Shown: piece by piece, positions 1 to 11,028 of the stretch
Position numbering within the stretch: the first letter of the stretch is position 1
How the letters are laid out: every line of letters begins with the position of its first letter
Source of the DNA: Symbiodinium natans
Lineage: Eukaryota; Sar; Dinophyceae; Suessiales; Symbiodiniaceae
NCBI GenBank assembly: GCA_905221605.1
Contig: CAJNDS010002767.1
Span: forward strand, 1 to 47,500
DNA length: 47,500 nt
Direction: 5' to 3'
Notes under the pieces: generated by a model
The model's database searches: none
Told to the model about the DNA's origin: nothing
The model's input: the letters and a program-made list of their open reading frames with translations, nothing else
Translations under genes and position numbers: made by a program

Positions 1-150
1 CCCCTAAACCCCTACACCCCCAAACCCCTAAACCCCTAAACCCCTAAACCCCTAAACCCCTAAACCCCTAAACCCCTAAACCCCTAAACCCCTAAACCCC
101 TAAACCCCTAAACCCCTAAACCCCTAAACCCCTAAACCCCTAAACCCCTA
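1..150. repeat. Terminal telomere array, CCCCTAAA octamers
   Basis: Near-perfect tandem CCCCTAAA units run from the first base; one early unit reads CCCCTACA. The C-rich strand reads 5' to 3' into the window, as expected at a left chromosome end. The unit is one base longer than the TTTAGGG heptamer known from dinoflagellates and plants. The window begins inside the array, so its full length is unknown. An alternative is an internal telomere-like satellite at a scaffold break. Confidence 0.9.
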
Positions 151-592
151 AACCCTAAACCCTGAACCCTAAGACCCTAAACCCTAAAACCCTAAGACCC
201 TAAACCCTAAAACCCTAAGACCATAAACCCTAAGACCCTAAGACCCTAAACCCTAAGACCTAAAAAAACCCTAAACCCTAAAAACCCCCTAACCCTAAAA
301 ACACCCTAAGCCCTAAAAAACCCCTAAACCCTAAAAGCCCCCCAAACCCTAAAAAACCCCTAAACCCTAAAACCCCCCTAAACCCTAAAAACCCCCAAAA
401 CCCCCTAAACCACCTAAACCCTCTAAACCCTCTAAACCCTCTAAACCCTCTAAACCCTCTAAACCCTCTAAACCCTCTAAACCCTCTGAACCCTCTGAAC
501 CCTAAACCCTCTGAACCCTAAACCCTCTAAACCCCAAACCTTAAACCCTTAACCCTAAACCCTGAAACCCTAAACCCTTAAACCCTAAACCT
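151..592. repeat. Degenerate telomere-variant repeats
   Basis: Proximal to the octamers the units diverge: CCCTAAA and CCCTAAG mixtures (151-260), CCCTAAAAA-like units with extra A or C (260-410), a homogeneous block of about eight CCCTCTAAA nonamers (about 415-487), CCCTCTGAA variants, then heptamers again (535-592). This zoning resembles the variant-rich inner part of many telomeres, where mutated units are no longer overwritten by telomerase. All units keep the C-rich orientation. Confidence 0.85.
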
Positions 593-632
593 TAGGGTTT
601 AGGGTTTAGGGTTGAGGGTTTAGGGTTTAGGT
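593..632. repeat. Inverted telomere repeats (TTTAGGG)
   Basis: At about 592 the strand polarity flips abruptly from CCCTAAA to five or six TTAGGG/TTTAGGG/TTGAGGG units. The junction reads AAACCTTAGGGTTT, a head-to-head palindrome. Low-complexity repeat then ends in unique sequence at about 633. Confidence 0.85.
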
Positions 633-1240
633 CTTTAACTCGCTTTTTGTCGAACTTCAAGCAGGCATTTCTCCTGACAAGCCCCAACACACTGGCGCTT
701 GCCTGATGCACAGAGGAAAGCTTCCCTAAAAGTCCCAGAGCGGGACCCATAGAAATGGACAATCTACACTGCAAACCAACTCTGTTGATTTTTTTTTGCA
801 TTTTTTGCCGCAAGCACTTGCCGAGGATGGTGAGGGTGTACTCCCTGTACTCCCTCTTCTTAGCACAAGAAGCGCACACGAATCACACCAAGCTCCGGCA
901 AGTGCCCATCCAGTCCATGGCCTGAAACCAACACAGTGCTATGGACCAGACACAAGCCTAGCTCGGATACTTTCGGGGAGTGTGCTCGGGTTAGTAAAGG
1001 TAAGGCGTCTGCAAATTTCACGAAAACCACTCTGGGGGTTGGCTTCGGGTTAGAGCTTTCGCGAAGATTGGATGGCCAGTTTGTGCGCACCTGCAAGACA
1101 ACGCAGTGATCATGGAACGGTTTGTGCCCAACAGGCGCGCAAGAGAACGGGGGGAACATGGAACATGGCATGGAGTTTCGGGGATCAGGGACTAGATCAT
1201 GCCCTTGCCAGGAAATGAGGATCGGGGCCCATGACAGAGC
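633..1240. other. Proximal subtelomere, no gene supported
   Basis: This stretch has normal complexity and mixed base composition. Short open frames occur on both strands, but none has a recognisable motif or clear codon bias. It may hold the 3' untranslated region or last exons of the minus-strand fascin-like gene that begins to its right. Confidence 0.4.
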
Positions 1241-1249
1241 TTAAGGCCT

Positions 1250-3708
1250 TTATCTCGCTTGGAAGGACCAGCCGGAATCGTCTTCATCCGTGCCAAGGTC
1301 GGAGACCTCCACAACGCGGAACCGCTCCCAGTCCCAGTTGCTTGGCAAATCCTGTGCGTTTTTGTGGCCACTGCCGTCCACATGCTGGTCCGTCATGCCT
1401 GAGTCGGGAAGGGGGGGCTGTTTTTTGGCTTTCGCGCTTCGGGTTGTACATGGTTGTACGCTTCGGGGCCGGGGCTCAGGACTCTCTATGTCTGTAGGGG
1501 TCTTTGGCAAGCCAAGGGTGCGGACGAAGCGGTTATGCAAGGTGTTGTGCAGAGCGATTTCCCCGTTCCCTGCGGGCACAACCGCAAAGCGCTCGTAGGT
1601 CCACTCGGTCGGCGGGGGTAGGTCGTCAGCAGCTTTGATGATGCTTGCCTCGTCTCGACATCGCTCAACACAACAGCCTTCTAGAATCTGCCTGATGGGT
1701 GTCGTCCAAGATCTACCTTAGGTCAAACCCCGCATCCAAGCAATGAAAACAAAACAACCCCAAGATACCCTAAGTAAACCTCAAACGCGCCCGAACAGGA
1801 GCCTCCATGTTTTCATCGTTCATCTTGATGAAGCGGTTCCACTTGGCACTGTGCAAGGCAACCTGCACCAGGATTTGGGGAGGACAGGTTCATTTCAGTG
1901 GCTTGGGTTCTGCAGATTCATGCGATAACCAAGATCCACATTGAGTGGATCCGGGGAGGTGCGTGCGCAGAACTGGATTTGCCAGCGGTTGACAAGCAGT
2001 TTTACCAGTGTCTCGAGAAGCACGCCTGCATGCACGTGCCCTGGGGAAACGGACTTCCAACTTGGAAGCCTTCCGGCACCTTAAAGCATCCTTAAAGCCA
2101 TTTAGCCCTCGGCCCAGCAAAGACATGATCGGACTAGAACTGGAAATTTTAACCTGAGCTTTGCTCTGCCTGCCCGTTTTGGCCATCCACCACTCGAAAG
2201 CGCTCCCAACCTGAAGCGAATGCAAATGTTCAACGTATTTCAGCGTGTTTCAAAAGTGTTTTTAAGTGCAGAATAGCATTGGCAGCCTGAGGAATCACTT
2301 TGGACATCAAAACGACTCATGCTGTTGAACGCCGCAGAAACTCCAACCATCCGGTAGTTCATTGACTGCCTTTTCACTGCTGCGGTCCATGTCGGCGTTG
2401 TTGTTCATGCGCAGAAAACGGTTCCACTTGGCACTGTGCAGGGCAACCACAGAGCCTTTCTGGGTTTCGGACCAACCGCAAATTTACTTTATGCATGTGG
2501 ACGTTGGTGAACGTTCTGACATGTAAAGGCCAATGAGAAGTATCGCTACTGATGGAAAAGCTGCAACTAACATCGCAACACATCACAAAGCTCTCTCTGC
2601 AGTTTTGCTCTCTTCAGCTCTCCTCTCACCATCGCTCACCTGGCTTCAAGTAGGGCTTTACTTCCACAACGGTGAAGCGCTCCCAGGACCAATCGTCGGG
2701 CACACCATCGGCGATGCTGCGAGTGCTGCTGCTGTCGACATGGCCATTGTTGCCGAGGCGGATGTAGCGGTTGTGGAGAGAATTGTGCAAGGCAATTTCA
2801 CCGTCGCCGACGTAGACCACGGTGAAGCGCTCCCATGTCCAGACATTTGGCGGAGGAAGAAGGTTAGCAGCCTTGACGGCGCTCGCCTTGGAACAGGAGT
2901 GGGGAACACCATCCCAAAACTTGCGCCACGCGCAGAGAGCTGAAGAATGCTGCCACTTCTCTGCTTCCGACGAGCAACCAATAGAGCTCAGGATGTCTCG
3001 GACCAAAGCAACTAGCCCAGCAGTCACAGCATTCCTACCTCGGCACCAAGTTGCTGTCATCTCATCGTCTGCCATCTTCACAAAGCGATTCCACTTGGAA
3101 CTGTGCAAAGCAATCTGGCCATTTCCGCCGTCCACCTCAACAGCTGGGGCCGAAGAACGTTAAACAAATCTCGGGCTACGCAGAGGAGCAGATGTGTTTC
3201 AATGAGCCAACTTGTGTGCTAGATCCCGGCATTCCGTTCAGCCAAATGAATGTCTGGCCACAAACAAGCCGCTCACAAAAGCTTGTCCACAAGACCGAAG
3301 CGTTGGATGCCTCCATCCCAAAACTAAACATGATAGTCAAGCACGCGTACTTGTAAGGGAACATGCGGAAATGCAGAGAACAGCCCGCCCTGAGCCGTCA
3401 AACCCCTTCACTCAGCCACCACGGTGAAGCGCTCCCATGACCAATCGTCGGGCACACCATCCTCGAGCTCTCTGGTGCCGCTTCCATCCAGGTCTGCCTG
3501 GATCGGCAAATTGCGGGAATCTCTCCGGTGGGCATTGCGCTACGTTCTGACTATGTTGCGTTGTTTGGGTCTTGGCAAGTTGGGCAGTCGAGGAGTGATG
3601 GCTTCCAACCCGAGATGGCTTAAAACAGCTATAGCTTTGAGACCTGCCTGGTCGTTCATGCGGAGGTACCGCTTCCACTTCTTGCTGTACCTTGGTATCA
3701 CCATATAA
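1250..3708 (-). CDS. Fascin-like (beta-trefoil) repeat protein, multi-exon
   Basis: Minus-strand frames carry one repeated pair of motifs. WERF-type: DDWSWERFTV (about 3420-3456), VWTWERFTVVYV (about 2810-2845), DDWSWERFTVVEV (about 2660-2705), GWERFRVVDGQNGQ (about 2170-2215), TEWTYERFAVV (about 1575-1610), NWDWERFRVVEV (about 1300-1340). NRF-type: SKKWKRYLRM (about 3660-3690), ALHSSKWNRFVKM (about 3070-3110), ALHNSLHNRYIRL (about 2755-2795), ALHSAKWNRFLRM (about 2405-2440), ALHSAKWNRFIKM (about 1820-1855), ALHNTLHNRFVR (about 1520-1560). The alternation fits the beta-hairpins of fascin-like beta-trefoils, which in other proteins bind actin or carbohydrate; that role is inference here. The frame changes between blocks, so introns separate them. 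No start codon, signal peptide or splice set was fixed; codons are G/C-ending. The gene points toward the telomere. An eroded pseudogene is possible but no stop falls within a motif. Confidence 0.72.
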
Positions 3709-3741
3709 GATCTTGTGACTCCTCCTCCAATCCCCTGTCAC

Positions 3742-5237
3742 CGTCTCTCAGTACGCGATTCGCAAGTTGATTCCAATATTGCAATTGCCTAAAGATGCTG
3801 AAGTCTTCAAAGGCGCAGGGCGATCATGCTTCCTGGTCTCAAAGCCGGAGGCGGCACCGGCTCTGCCACCTCACGCGAAGAGTATCAAAAGACCCCCTGA
3901 AAGCACAGCTATATAAGGATGAAATCCCGACAAGCCAGGCAAAGCCACCCAATTCCTCCTGCCTTCTCCATGTCGTTCTTTGTGAAGCCTCGTAGGGAAG
4001 CAAGAGCCTTCATCTTCGTGTCGACTGACACGAAAGGCAGGGCTGTCAACACGATGGAGAACCTCAAAATGGGAGGCACTGCTGAGCCGGTCAAAGGCCC
4101 TTGTAGTTGTCGCTGTCCTATCCGGTGCAAGACTCACTGTGCCAGTTGCTTGGTAAGAAGAAATGAAGCCATTGCTTCATAGAATGTCGTAGAACACTCG
4201 TCGAACTACGCAGTTAAGCATTGTGAGAGGTACGTAAGCTGTGATCTGAAAAGTTTGCCAGCCGGAAGCTGGTCGACGATGTTGATCAACGGAATCCTCT
4301 TCTCCGGCGACTCGAAGGGGCCAAAACGCACCTCTGTGCCAGCATGTGCCAACATGTGCCAACGCATGCCAACGCTTCTTCTTCTTCTGCTTCCTCGAGC
4401 CTCCTTCTTGGGGTTCCTTCCGGGCTTGGGGACCCTTTGGAAATCTGAGATCGGCCTTGGGAAGTAAGCGTCAAAGGCCCTACATCGGGGAACCTCGGGG
4501 AACCTAGGACCTAGAGCGAAAATCTGCGTTGTCTGCATCTTCACTTCATGTGGCGTTAAACGCTTTTTTGCCATCGTTGGCGCCTTCATGCCAAGCTCCA
4601 GGCTGTTGTCTTCTAGCAGCCCTTGGACTTCAAAGCTCGCCATGCCCGGGTTCCTGGGGCTCTCAGGGCTTTGCGAAGGGGCTTTCCGGGAACTTTTTCT
4701 AACCTTGGGGACAAGACTTGGCTCCGCTCTTCGGCTCTTCGTCTTTGAAGGGAAGGGGTGGGAAGCTGAGGCTGACAGTGCGCAGCGGAAGGGTTATCAC
4801 GGGGTTTTCATGCTAGAGTTCTGGCTGAATGAGGCTGAAAGTCGGGTTCCTGCGAGGCTCTTCCAGTGTCCCCAATTGCACTTCATCAACTCCCCCGAAC
4901 GAAATCTAAGAATGGACCAGCAGAAACAAGTGATGCAAGTTATGCCGGGGGCACTTGAAGCTGAACAGCTGAAAGTAGTCTGCCTTTCCATCCTGTCTGC
5001 TGGGCTATCAGCCTATTTTCCAGTAAAGCAAGATGGGCATCCCAGCTCGTTCTCTGGCTCGTGTTTTTGTGTTGCTAGAACGCGCGCACTGCTTCCTGAA
5101 GCCTCCTATGCCTCGGGCCAAGCCAGACAGCCTTCAAGTCAACTCCTTTTCCTCAATTCAACGCTGGTCAGACTCGAAACTATGGCGCCCCACAGATTCC
5201 CTGACATGGATGCCGGCCACGCATCACTACACCAGCC
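3742..5237. other. No gene supported; short tandem motif
   Basis: Several open frames of 60-220 codons overlap on both strands (for example plus 4588-5256), but none has a motif or an exclusive coding signal. A small imperfect tandem repeat of TGTGCCAAC-like units lies at about 4336-4373, followed by a CTT run to about 4390. The 5' end of the fascin-like gene may extend into this stretch on the minus strand. Confidence 0.35.
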
Positions 5238-5504
5238 TCGCCCTGCAAGGCGCTGAAGGCGGCTGCACCATGCTTTTCCGATGTTTTGTTGATGCTCAGG
5301 TCCTTGAAAGGCAAGGCCTATCTGGGCTTACAAGCCCTATGTCAATGGTTCATAATGGTTCCAGTGCTTTCGTGGCTTCCAAGCCGTGGACGCACGCCAG
5401 CCAGACTCGCGGAGGCTTTTATCGGGCGACCTTTCAAAGTTATCACTGTTGTCAACGCCGCCACATTTTCTGATGCCATGTCTGAGTTCAACAAAAAAGT
5501 GTAA
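5238..5504 (+). CDS. Possible 3'-terminal exon, unknown protein
   Basis: A plus-strand frame is open to a TAA at 5502-5504 and ends with FKVITVVNAATFSDAMSEF, followed by a short lysine tail. The last 25 residues look protein-like and the downstream DNA turns AT-rich at once, as at a gene end. No domain is recognised and the start is not defined. Most neighbours within 24 kb read on the minus strand, which lowers confidence. Confidence 0.2.
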   Translation, partial: SPCKALKAAAPCFSDVLLMLRSLKGKAYLGLQALCQWFIMVPVLSWLPSRGRTPARLAEAFIGRPFKVITVVNAATFSDAMSEFNKKV

Positions 5505-7260
5505 CCAGTGACCACTGAAGCTCCGTTCGATCCATTTTCATAGATTTATTGGATACATTCTCTACTCAAACAAAGAAGACTCCGCCATTCAAGTATTCAG
5601 CTGTCAATTTCCCGCTGTGATAGTTCCCGCTGGGATGCAACACTTTAGTTCCCACTCTTCTCGTTGCTGAAGTTCATCGGCATGGCATGGTTCTCATTTT
5701 CAGGTTATCCAAAAGCCGGATGCGTTCTCGAATGTTCTCTATATTTATAGATCTCAGATCGATCAATCGAAATGGAAGCCAAGCGAAGATTCAAGAGCGA
5801 CTCTGTTGAGCACGTCCTTGCGTCCGAACTTTATTGGCGAAATGCAGCCCATGCCATGGAAATCATGTTTACCAGGTTGGTTGCTAATCGCCACCATTTG
5901 GAGTGAGGCCTTGAATTCGCTCACGAAAAAACACTCTAGGTTGATTTGACCTACTCTCTAAATCAAAACACGAACCGGACGTTCGCGAAGTAGATGAAAA
6001 TACCATTTATTGAGGTTCATCTATCAGACCAGAATCCGGTTTTGCCATCGATCCAGTTGGCTGAACTTAAATGCGATTTTTTGACGATTTCTTCCCAAGA
6101 AAACATGAACAATACAAGTTTAAAGATCATGGGTTTTTCAAGCTGGCGTATCCGGAAAGTGTAAGAAAACACCCTTGCAGCACACGCCCAAAATGCCCCT
6201 GACCCTCGAAACCCCTGAGGCCTAGACAGACTCAGAGCGCTTCACATAGGCCAGAGATTTCTGACCGAGGTATTGAAGCAAAGCAGTCCTGGCCATAGTC
6301 AATGGATGCCAGGTGGAAGTCCTCCACGTCCGTCTCCCAGACAAGCGTGCCGCTGTCCTGAGGGTTGATCTATAGTCGACGATTGGTGGTCGGGCATGGG
6401 CGCTTGAAGCTTGCTACTTATTTTTCGACAAAGGTATACCGCAACTGCTTCTTTTCTTTCAGTTTTGTGTGGGAGAATTAAACATATTGAAGCTGAAGCC
6501 GTGCATGTTTAGATTTACACGTATATTAACATCGATATATAATAAGTCAGAAAAGGTGCTTTCAACACTCATCTCGACTTTCAACGCTCATCCGATTGCA
6601 TCTTGAACACAAAAAACATGAAACACAACATTCCAAAACACCGCTGAGCCCTGGAAAGTCAATTTCCCACAGTGCAGCTCGCCAGTTCCTACGGATTCCT
6701 CCGGCATCAGCGCTAGTGCGCTAGTGGTACTGAAATAAGTACCTACAAGCTGCCACAACCTGTGCCAATACCAAGATCTGTCAAAGAATGAAGCCCCAAG
6801 CGCCAGCGACAATCCTGGCAACCCTGCAAGTAATCGCTCCTCTGTGCCACGGATGCGTTCTCTGCTTTCTGCTCCGGCTTCCGATGCTTTAAGGCTGTGG
6901 TTGCCCTGCGTGAGGGACGTCCTGACATGCTTGTGTGGGCGGAGCTTGGCGGCTAGTGCGGAAGGCAGAACTATCAGAAACTATCATAATGAAGTATCAT
7001 AAAGGAAATGCTTATTGTTAACTACAGAACCATCCCTTAGCACGGTGGTCCTAGCCATGGGCTCCAAGGTCCGGTCATCCTCGACGGCATGCCTTCGGGA
7101 ATCAAGTTCGAATATGTTCGTAGACTCTACACGTTTGCTTCACTGAGAGAGCATTTCAAAGCTTCGAAGCCCCGCTTCCCACTTCCGGTGCTTCTTCAGG
7201 GTTCATCCAGACCTTTGGGCATGCACCTCACAGTCATGAGGAAGGCTCCAAAGTGAGGCA
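5505..7260. other. AT-richer intergenic region
   Basis: From 5505 to about 6590 the sequence is clearly richer in A+T than its flanks and has stops in all frames. Nothing repeated or structured was seen. From 6590 to 7260 short minus-strand frames exist (one ending near 6588), but none is convincing. Confidence 0.5.
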
Positions 7261-9138
7261 TCAGAAAAAGTCAGGATGCTGGCCGGTGGCGATGCCAATG
7301 GGGTTGCGCCAGGTCTCATGAGCACCGAAGGTGTTCTCGTCGGTAAAGTCCGTGCCGCCGCCAAAGCGCTTGGTCAAGCGGAGTGTCCTGAAGCAGACGG
7401 CCAAACATCAGTGTCTTCAGAACCTTGTAATCCATCTCACGACTATGACTACATTACTAACATTACATTGACTACACAAGGTCCGGCTGAAAAGGAGGAC
7501 GCCAGCGGAGCGGATCTCCGAACGCAGGACACTGAGGTCGACGCCGCCAGGTTGCTTATCAGGCCTTTGCGGGTTTGAGCTGGAGTTTCAAAGCTTCTGG
7601 ATGCTGGGCATCTTGCGATTCAGAGGTGTTGGACTGGCCTAATTAGAGCAGGAGACTGCCTTGCAACATTAACCCGCCATTGTCCAGCTGTTGAGACAGG
7701 AGGGCTACGTAGTTCTGGGCATTTCGACTTTCCGTAACCTCTCCTGCATACAACCCCCGAGCCGGCCAGCAAACGACGGTGTCCAGGGAGGCCAGGGGTG
7801 CTGGCATCAAGTCAAACTCCATTCCACCTACCTGGGCATCGCTGGGCATCTCTAGTCATGTCTAGCCCTTCGAAGTTCTTGCAGCAACGGTAACAGAATT
7901 CTGCAGCTTGGTGGACCACGAACTGCATCACCAATTGTGTCGGCCCAAATCTTGAATTACAGTTGTGACAGTTTTGACTCCTTGTCTCATTGAGGCGCCG
8001 ACGAAAGAGAGCACGGGCTGCATCGAAAGTGCATAGCTCACGGTCACGCACTTCTCAATGGACATTTCCCACGTGTAGAAGGAATAGCCTTGCCACTTGT
8101 CCCAGTGGTCCTTCATCAGACAGAGTGGCTACTTGATTAAAATGCACTACCAGTCCTTTGACCATGACTTGCTGCTACTGCTAGCTATATGTAGTCATAT
8201 ATGATATATACAATGTTAAGTTATGGGTATATCATTGCAATTGCTACTCATGCCACACAAGGAGGACGGGCACCATGAGAACAACGACCACTATACAAAC
8301 GCAGACGAAACACCACAACAAACATCAGCACCGACCACTACCTCCAGCACCACCACCACTGCACCACCGGCAAAAGCGCGGTCCTTCATCCACGAGTTGT
8401 CGCAGGGCACTGCCCAGGGCCTCGGCGAGCATAATTGACATTGTCCTGTGCATGTGCAGACTTTGCTACGCCGGGATGCTCCAGCTGAATGAAGTCACCC
8501 TCGTTGCTAACCTGCCAGTCCGACTCCGTCGCCTGCGATTAAAAGTGAGTGAAGTGTTTATGTCGAGTCATGGTCACAAGGTGGGAATGGTGGTGGGGTA
8601 TGGAGCGGTGGTGGCGGCATTAGCCGGCAACAATATCATAGTGTGGATGGATCTGTCGCCGTTGTTTCTGGCAAACTCGCACCCACCGCCACTCTTGTTC
8701 GTATTCAAAAATGAAACCATCATTGATTATCCATAACCCTATGCTTCACGGAGCGCATGATTTCAGGCAGAGATGCATGCGAAAGAATCACGTATGCACC
8801 ACCCTGCCACTCCAAAACATACAAAACAAAAGTCAGGGAAATGTAGAAATATATGTTTTTTGCCCCCCGGCATGTACCTACCCCATTGTTCCTCTTGATT
8901 TGCCTTGCCTGGCGAGGCAGTACTCGTTTTTCTTCAAGGTTTCGAAGTTGGCGGTATAGATGTGTACGAAAGAAGGACAGCTATTGGGACTCCAGGAAAT
9001 AAAGAGTGAAGGACAGTCCTGGAACATTGACTTCATGGAGTTCATCGGTTTAACCAATGCTGTCAAACCAAGCACGGAAAAGACAACAAAGACGCAACAA
9101 CACCAAGAAATCAAGACACTCTTTATCGGCTTCTCCAA
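7261..9138 (-). CDS. Multi-exon gene, unknown function; GC-AG intron
   Basis: Minus-strand exon blocks, in transcript order: about 9138-8878 (contains VHIYTANFETLKKNEYCLAR, ending before GTAGGT), about 8540-8470 (SDWQVSNEGDFIQLEHPG), about 8116-7999 (GYSFYTWEMSIEKCVTVSY then SMQPVLSFV), 7827-7643 (GGMEFDLMPAPL, DTVVCWPARG) and 7387-7261 (TKRFGGGTDFTDENTFG to a TGA). Splicing a GC donor at 7998 to an AG acceptor at 7828 joins SFV and GGMEF in frame; GC-AG introns with AG|G acceptors are known in dinoflagellates. The mix of charged, aromatic and cysteine residues and G/C-ending codons supports coding. I do not recognise the family; the CVTV..QPVLSFVGG core reads like an extracellular beta-rich domain, which is a guess. 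Block 8470-8540 and the 5' end are the least certain. Confidence 0.5.
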
Positions 9139-9223
9139 AAATCGGGGCTTAGGATTTTGTTGTTTTGTGATTTTTGATGCCTGGTTTGAAGTCGTTCGAA
9201 AGAAACTCTCGAAGACATTGTAG

Positions 9224-10628
9224 AGGCTCCTTGTCCATATATACTGGATCAGCTTTATGGATAATTTCTCTTAGTATAGATATCAGCGGTCAGACCGAGG
9301 ATTCCATATGAATGTGTCATTTACTTCGGCAACCCTCACCATGAATATGTAAGAAAGCACACATGAATACAACTACGGCATAATTCAGCCGCTGAAACTC
9401 TAAATCATGAAATCACTCGCATTTGCTAAGCCGAGCCCCCTCCATATTGCATTCACTGCGGGATTCTTCGACCATGGCGCACCCCGCCTCCTCTAGCCCC
9501 CTTGATGGGAGGGATCGGGTTTAGGGTTCACCTCCAGCTAGAAAACATACCGAAGCAAAATGGATACATTTGCTACCGCTAGTAGACGTATCACACCACC
9601 CGTATAATGCTTCTGAACTTGCTTAAGGGGTCACCTGAAAAAAAGTATAGTGAATATAGTTGTCATACTTCTGCGTATCCCCAGACCGCCTTCATGCCTA
9701 AGGCACAGCACAGGCAATATTACCCAAAAAACTGAATGAGGAAACACAACTAATTATACTCTATATGTTGTTTCGTTGTTTATTCTTAAGCTGGCGAGGA
9801 GGCGATAGAACGGCCGGGAATTTGTTGTAAGAAACAGGTGGTCCATTCGGCACGTAATATTCTCATGTTGATAGTATGGGCCAGCTTCACAAAAACCAAC
9901 CATGTGCTCAAGGGGGGGGGGGGGGGGGGGCGCACAATAAATAACTTGTGGGCAGCTAACGGCTAACAGAACTAAAGGCTATATGCATACTGCACTTAAT
10001 CAACTTAGTTTCGCAAATTAATGGCTGTATTCGCTTGGCACCCTTATAGCCGCAAACTGCTGCACCAGTCCTTTTGACTTAGCCAAAACAAGGTCGCTAC
10101 ATCCGGGGGGGGGGGGGGGGAGTTACAAGTGCAAGAGCGTCATTGCAAGATTCAGCGAACAAACAGCATCAGTGGCATCGCGCGGAGGATGACGACCCAG
10201 GAGCTGACAGCGTCCGGACTCTTTGACCACAGAATTGTGGTTATACACACGCGTTCGCCTGGTTGTGGCTTCCGTGCTTGTTCTTTGGAGCAAAGGCCAA
10301 GCAAGAGCTCGTGTCTGTCTCTTTGCCGTTGAACTGGGTGATCAGCTTTGTCGCATAGTTGCCGTCCTGACCGTGGCAGCCAGAATCTGCCAGAATTACT
10401 GCGCAACTCACGCAAGGTTTCATTAAAGCTTGAAACTATAATACGGCCTTCTCTCTGTACTCACGGTAACGTACGATGCAAGCTGCGACCCAGACTGAAA
10501 GATTCATGTAAAGTGCAAGACATGAAAGCCTCGATCCACTGACATCCTGAACGAGAAATTTCAACATCTTGCTGAAGCCTTTACAACCCCTCGGCATTCT
10601 GTACCTCCAAACACACGGCTGTGCAATT
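9224..10628. other. Gene-poor stretch with two G homopolymers
   Basis: No convincing coding frame was found. It holds a 19-base G run at 9912-9930 and a 16-base G run at 10105-10120. A lone GGGTTTAGGGTT telomere-like motif sits near 9517-9528. From 10130 to 10630 there are short overlapping frames on both strands without motifs. Confidence 0.5.
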
Positions 10629-11028
10629 TTGAGCATGAATCAGCATGAATACTGCGCCCTCCTGGTCATGGACTGCAAAGCTGATGGATCCCTGAGCGCC
10701 ACCACCGTCGTCGTCGTCACCTTCAGTTCGCACCTGCCCAGCTTTTCCGGTGGCGGGCCCCGTGGTGTTGGCTTCCAGGTTTCATAATATGGACTGCCAT
10801 GGAGGCTTGCATTGTGTCGGAGCCTTTCTGCAGGCATTGTCATTTGTGATATTGGGTGATCTTGGGTGATAATCTGGTAATATCTGGTTGCTGTCTGGTA
10901 GAACCTGGTCGGAGGCAACGGTGTATGTTGAGTCTGTTAATATCAACCAATCCTGTCAATGCGGGTCATAGGTGATATTTTCTTTCAGGCACATCGTCCG
11001 TTGGTTGTGGAGACTGCTCTTCGCGTGC

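Noticed and set aside
2533-2943. A 136-codon plus-strand frame
   Set aside because: It is antisense to the WERF and ALHN motifs of the fascin-like gene.
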